Part shown: one piece after another, positions 7,138 through 8,853 of the stretch
How positions within the stretch are numbered: position 1 is the first letter of the stretch
Layout of the letters: each line of letters starts with the position of its first letter
DNA from: Clostridium sp. CAG:632
Lineage (GTDB): Bacteria > Bacillota > Clostridia > Lachnospirales > Lachnospiraceae
Reading direction: 5' to 3'
Assembly (NCBI GenBank): GCA_000431515.1
Contig: HF991352.1
Coordinates: 16,199 to 25,051 of the forward strand
Length of the DNA: 8,853 bases
The notes under the pieces: model-generated
The model's input: the letters and a program-made list of their open reading frames with translations, nothing else
What the model was told of the DNA's origin: nothing
Database searches by the model: none
Program-made: the position numbers and the translations under genes

Positions 7138-7578
7138 CTACTGAACGCCGGTGGTTCCAAAGCCGCCCCGATCCTGTCCCGAAAGCTCCTTCACTTCTTC
7201 AAATACCACCTGAGGCTGATGCTTCTCGATCCGGAACTGACAGATCCGGTCATTCACCTCGATCACGGTATCACGCATTGCCAATGCCGGGAACCGATAC
7301 CAATCATTCGGACCGCAATAGCTCTCATCAATAATTCCCATCGAATTGGTCTGAATGATTCCAAAATTCTTAAAGGTACTGCTCCGTGGTACGATATGTG
7401 CCTCATATCCCTCCGGCAGTTTGATCGCTACCCCTAGATGAATCAGACGGAACTCTCCGGCTTTCATCTCTACCCGTTCTGCTGCCCGCAGATCGATCCA
7501 GTCGGATTTTCCATCTATATACTCCAACCGTGTAATCGTATCATTTAAATACTGAATCTGTAATGTCACCTGTTCCAT
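7138..7578 (-). CDS. dut: dUTP diphosphatase (dUTPase)
   Basis: A 146-residue trimer-type dUTPase that converts dUTP to dUMP and pyrophosphate, keeping uracil out of DNA and feeding dTMP synthesis. The start at ATG 7578 is preferred: GGAGG is five bases upstream and the protein begins directly with the first beta strand. In-frame ATGs at 7590 and 7653 would add non-conserved residues. Five family motifs are visible: DLRAAE (29-34), PRSS (64-67), GIIDESYCG (81-89, with catalytic Asp84), RICQ (111-114) and the C-terminal P-loop-like DRGGFGTTG (136-144). Motif 5 is of the shorter RGGFG kind seen in Firmicutes and phage enzymes. The Cys113 variant of RIAQ is minor. All catalytic positions are present, so it should be active. 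Confidence 0.93.
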   Translation of the reverse strand: MEQVTLQIQYLNDTITRLEYIDGKSDWIDLRAAERVEMKAGEFRLIHLGVAIKLPEGYEAHIVPRSSTFKNFGIIQTNSMGIIDESYCGPNDWYRFPALAMRDTVIEVNDRICQFRIEKHQPQVVFEEVKELSGQDRGGFGTTGVQ

Positions 7579-7618
7579 AATGGCCTCCATCTTCTTATCA
7601 ATTGTAATGTTACATCCC

Positions 7619-7647
7619 ATGATATAGGAATTGTGGGAAAGTTGCAA
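7619..7647 (-). promoter_or_regulatory. Probable promoter of dut
   Basis: On the minus strand TTGCAA (7642-7647) and TATCAT (7619-7624, five of six to consensus) are separated by 17 bases. Transcription would begin near 7612, about 34 bases before the dut start codon. The -35 box matches only four of six bases. Confidence 0.4.
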
Positions 7648-7735
7648 GTACAAGCCCCAGCTGCCTTTTTATTTTATCATTACTGCCACGTACTGCTCTG
7701 ATACTTTCATTCAGATAAGCAAACAGGAATTAAAA

Positions 7736-8080
7736 TTATAAAGGTCTTTGCAAATACACCATATCTACCAACTGCATTCCATTCTCATAGATTGGGTGGT
7801 CGTAATTATCTGTAAAGAAATTTGATATGATATGCGAACGGACAAAACCACACTTTTCATAAAATGGTATTGTCAGCGGACTATCGCCTGTTCCCACTTG
7901 CAGAATGGCGTATTGCTCTCTGTAATTATTAACAATAAACTCAATTAAGGCTCTTGCATAGCCTTCTCCACAGGAGTTATAGCCTGTGCTTACATAGAAA
8001 TCCCTTGGGGGAAATCTTTCGAGGATGTTTGTACTTATGCTTACAACGGAGCTTTTTATAGCCATTATCAGCTTATGCAT
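7736..8080 (-). pseudogene. GNAT N-acetyltransferase remnant lacking its N-terminal half
   Basis: The reading frame gives 114 residues, but only about the last 85 look like a GNAT enzyme: acetyl-CoA loop GEGYARALIEFI, then LQVGTGDSPLTIPFYEKCGF, NFFTDNYDHPIYENG and the terminal strand LVDMVYL. Members of this family are usually about 150-160 residues, so strands beta1-beta3 and helices alpha1-alpha2 are missing. The upstream part (about 8005-8080) has no GNAT character, lies antisense to a small plus-strand ORF, and ATG 8080 has no ribosome binding site. The most likely reading is a gene cut by recombination, with the breakpoint at about 7995-8020. A short functional protein is less likely. 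The sequence is more AT-rich than the operon to its left. Confidence 0.7.
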
Positions 8081-8141
8081 TACTTGCTTTGCTCTTGGTT
8101 ATACCGTTGGTTCTGAGAGCAATAATAAGACACAAAAATAA
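8025..8141 (+). CDS. Small hydrophobic peptide, putative type I toxin
   Basis: A 38-residue ORF from ATG 8025, or 34 residues from ATG 8037. It encodes one membrane helix (LFIAIISLCITCFALGYTVG, from about 8052 to 8111) followed by a polar, basic tail (SESNNKTQK). The second ATG is preferred on composition, but GAGG at 8021-8024 is 12 bases away from it and directly abuts the first. The stop codon lies inside the left arm of a strong hairpin, a second terminator follows, and a convergent promoter reads back over the 3' end. A single-helix peptide with a charged tail and a 3' antisense RNA matches type I toxins such as TxpA and BsrG. I recognise the layout rather than a specific homologue. No good promoter is visible upstream, where the broken GNAT gene begins. 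Confidence 0.5.
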   Translation: MFVLMLTTELFIAIISLCITCFALGYTVGSESNNKTQK

Positions 8142-8178
8142 CCGCCCTGGTCTGACAAACTATCGCGGTTATTTTTGT
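8132..8178. terminator. Bidirectional hairpin between toxin ORF and antisense RNA
   Basis: Perfect 14-base inverted repeats, ACAAAAATAACCGC (8132-8145) and GCGGTTATTTTTGT (8165-8178), enclose a 19-base loop. Each strand reads a CCGC/GCGG core followed by ATTTTTGT, so it can terminate transcription in both directions. It ends the minus-strand antisense RNA and overlaps the stop codon of the plus-strand ORF. Confidence 0.75.
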
Positions 8179-8194
8179 AACTAAAATATATCAG

Positions 8195-8222
8195 GCTAAC
8201 CGTCTATCGGTAGCACCTTTTT
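8195..8222 (+). terminator. Second terminator of the small toxin-like transcript
   Basis: GCTAACCG (8195-8202) pairs with CGGTAGC (8208-8214) with one bulged A and a five-base loop, then ACC and five T residues (8218-8222). It would end a plus-strand transcript carrying the small ORF. On the minus strand the same hairpin forms the 5' end of the antisense RNA. Confidence 0.6.
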
Positions 8223-8228
8223 AATAGT

Positions 8229-8257
8229 ATACTAGCATTTAACCTCTCTTATGTCAA
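8229..8257 (-). promoter_or_regulatory. Strong promoter of the antisense RNA
   Basis: The minus strand has a perfect TTGACA (8252-8257), a 17-base spacer and TAGTAT (8229-8234) preceded by an extended -10 TGc (8235-8237). The start would be at about 8222. It points away from the PPC-domain gene and into the 3' side of the small plus-strand ORF, with no protein gene directly downstream. Confidence 0.65.
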
Positions 8258-8282
8258 ATATATCTTCCATTTTCACACATGC

Positions 8283-8705
8283 TCAATCAAACTTAAATAT
8301 ATTAAGTCCTGTTTCTTCATCATGAATTCTGTCAACTTTTCCATCCATTATCGTAATTACCATTTCACAGGTTGCACTGACAACAGCCCGGTTCAGGTGT
8401 CCTCCAAACACTTCGCCTTTCTCATTTCCGGCACTCATATGAAGATGCGCATAATATTCTCCATCCATTGTATTGATCGTGCCTGTCAGTGATGTGATTT
8501 CATAATATCCTTTAAAGCTGTTTGAGTAATATTTCTTCTCATCTGTCTTATATACTCCGACTGTGAAATCATTGATAGCTCCGAGAGCATTGATACCGGC
8601 AAGCTTTATATTCTCATTTATGGCAATTGCTTTCAGTTGCTCTAATATCTCCTCTCCTTTGTCAATCCTTGCTATTATCATATTGTTAAATTTTCTGTAT
8701 TCCAT
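8283..8705 (-). CDS. PPC/DUF296-domain protein
   Basis: A 140-residue stand-alone PPC (DUF296) domain. ATG 8705 has GGAG seven bases upstream. The domain occupies nearly the whole chain: EEILEQLKAIA (18-28), INALGAINDFTVGVY (38-52), the conserved HLHMS (87-91) and GGHL (101-104), and the terminal ETGLNIFKF. His87, His89 and His103 are the expected metal ligands. In plants this domain is fused to AT-hooks and binds DNA; bacterial single-domain versions form trimers and are often labelled DNA-binding, but without an AT-hook the role is unclear. The lower GC and A/T-ending codons resemble the flanking accessory DNA. It is probably transcribed from its own promoter. Confidence 0.87.
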   Translation of the reverse strand: MEYRKFNNMIIARIDKGEEILEQLKAIAINENIKLAGINALGAINDFTVGVYKTDEKKYYSNSFKGYYEITSLTGTINTMDGEYYAHLHMSAGNEKGEVFGGHLNRAVVSATCEMVITIMDGKVDRIHDEETGLNIFKFD

Positions 8706-8722
8706 TTCATTTCTCCATTCTG

Positions 8723-8818
8723 TTAGTATTTTATTGCTGCCTGTATATTTTTATCAAAAATCCGATTTTCTGCTTTGCTCAAGTCCTCTACAAACTTGAA
8801 TTTGTTAAAATCCACCAT
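8723..8818 (-). CDS. Short unrecognised ORF upstream of the PPC gene
   Basis: A 31-residue ORF beginning MVDFNKFKFVEDLSKA and ending in NIQAAIKY, 17 bases before the PPC gene. It looks helical and charged, like the N-terminus of a longer protein cut short, but I recognise no family. There is no ribosome binding site before ATG 8818. Its start overlaps the end of another frame by 14 bases, which would allow translational coupling. It may be a small protein, a truncated gene or chance; an apparent promoter for the PPC gene lies inside it. Confidence 0.3.
   Translation of the reverse strand: MVDFNKFKFVEDLSKAENRIFDKNIQAAIKY
8728..8757 (-). promoter_or_regulatory. Probable promoter of the PPC-domain gene
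   Basis: TTGATA (8752-8757) and TAAAAT (8728-8733), each five of six to consensus, are separated by 18 bases on the minus strand. The start near 8721 leaves a 16-base leader with GGAG before ATG 8705. It lies inside the short upstream ORF. Confidence 0.45.
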
Positions 8819-8853
8819 AATGAGACAGAGTCTCTGTTGCTAATTCTGTCCCA
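8805..8853 (-). CDS. C-terminal tail of a gene entering from the right edge (partial)
   Basis: Fifteen codons, GTELATETLSHYGGF, followed by TAA (8805-8807), run in from the right edge. This frame is chosen over a second open one (WDRISNRDSVSLWW and on) because its composition is more protein-like and its stop overlaps the next ATG by 14 bases. Too short to identify; the frame choice is uncertain. Confidence 0.3.
   Translation of the reverse strand, partial: GTELATETLSHYGGF

Larger units (their letters stand above)
8128..8222 (-). ncRNA. Putative antisense antitoxin RNA
   Basis: A transcript starting near 8222 from the promoter at 8229-8257 would be about 90-95 nucleotides long. It would carry a 5' hairpin (8195-8214) and end at the bidirectional hairpin (8132-8178). 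It has no convincing ORF and is complementary to the 3' end of the small toxin-like mRNA, as RatA is to txpA and SR4 to bsrG. The RNA itself is inferred from promoter and terminator positions only. Confidence 0.5.

Noticed and set aside
7579..7653. Longer dUTPase starting at 7653 or 7590
   Set aside because: The extra residues are not family-like, the 7653 start would lie upstream of the likely transcription start, and ATG 7578 has GGAGG five bases away.
7954..7983. TTGCAT and TATAGC as a promoter for the toxin-like ORF
   Set aside because: Both boxes are poor matches with an 18-base spacer, and they lie within the acetyltransferase coding remnant.
7969..7988. CACAGG/CCTGTG inverted repeat in the GNAT remnant
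   Set aside because: Six-base arms within coding sequence, with no T-tract and no link to a promoter; probably chance.
1..8853. CRISPR array, tRNA, rRNA or complete insertion sequence
   Set aside because: No regularly spaced repeats, no cloverleaf-like sequence, no rRNA-like stretch and no transposase motifs were seen on either strand.

Overview
The window looks like chromosomal DNA from a Gram-positive, low-to-moderate-GC anaerobe of the class Clostridia, most likely a Lachnospiraceae-type gut bacterium. This is an inference from strong AGGAGG-type ribosome binding sites, tightly packed genes, and the protein families present, including a paired ABC exporter with a long WAW-containing linker of a kind I associate with this group. 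No rRNA, tRNA, CRISPR array or intact transposase is visible.

Layout. (1) Positions 1-216 (minus) are the N-terminal end of a protein with a degenerate J-domain, with its own promoter. (2) Positions 397-1152 (plus) encode a membrane-anchored or secreted SGNH/GDSL hydrolase. Its 3' end overlaps the 3' end of the next, convergent gene by 19 bases. (3) Positions 6422-1134 (minus) form a compact operon: a consensus promoter, a large palindrome at the transcription start, a MarR-family repressor, the two halves of a heterodimeric ABC exporter, and a Gfo/Idh/MocA oxidoreductase. Junctions are overlapping or at most 25 bases apart. The exporter pair has one canonical and one degenerate ATP site: the first subunit has Asp for the catalytic Glu and Gln for the H-loop His, and the second carries LSQGQ. 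(4) Positions 7578-6473 (minus) carry dUTPase (dut) followed by a six-helix HdeD/DUF308 membrane protein.

(5) From about 7660 to the right edge the DNA is visibly more AT-rich and looks accessory. It holds the C-terminal half of a GNAT acetyltransferase that has lost its N-terminus. Next is a very small membrane-peptide ORF on the plus strand followed by two hairpins, with a strong convergent promoter reading back across its 3' end. This is the layout of a type I toxin-antitoxin module (TxpA/RatA or BsrG/SR4 style). A PPC/DUF296 protein, a short unrecognised ORF and the tail of another gene complete the right end.

How the parts work together. The MarR protein probably represses its own promoter by binding the palindrome at the start site, so an inducing compound would switch on repressor, exporter and oxidoreductase together. 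The same palindrome is followed by six T residues on the transcribed strand, so it could also act as a leader terminator. The most novel-looking element is the small toxin-like/antisense RNA locus fused to the broken acetyltransferase gene; it may be a degraded or promoter-less module.
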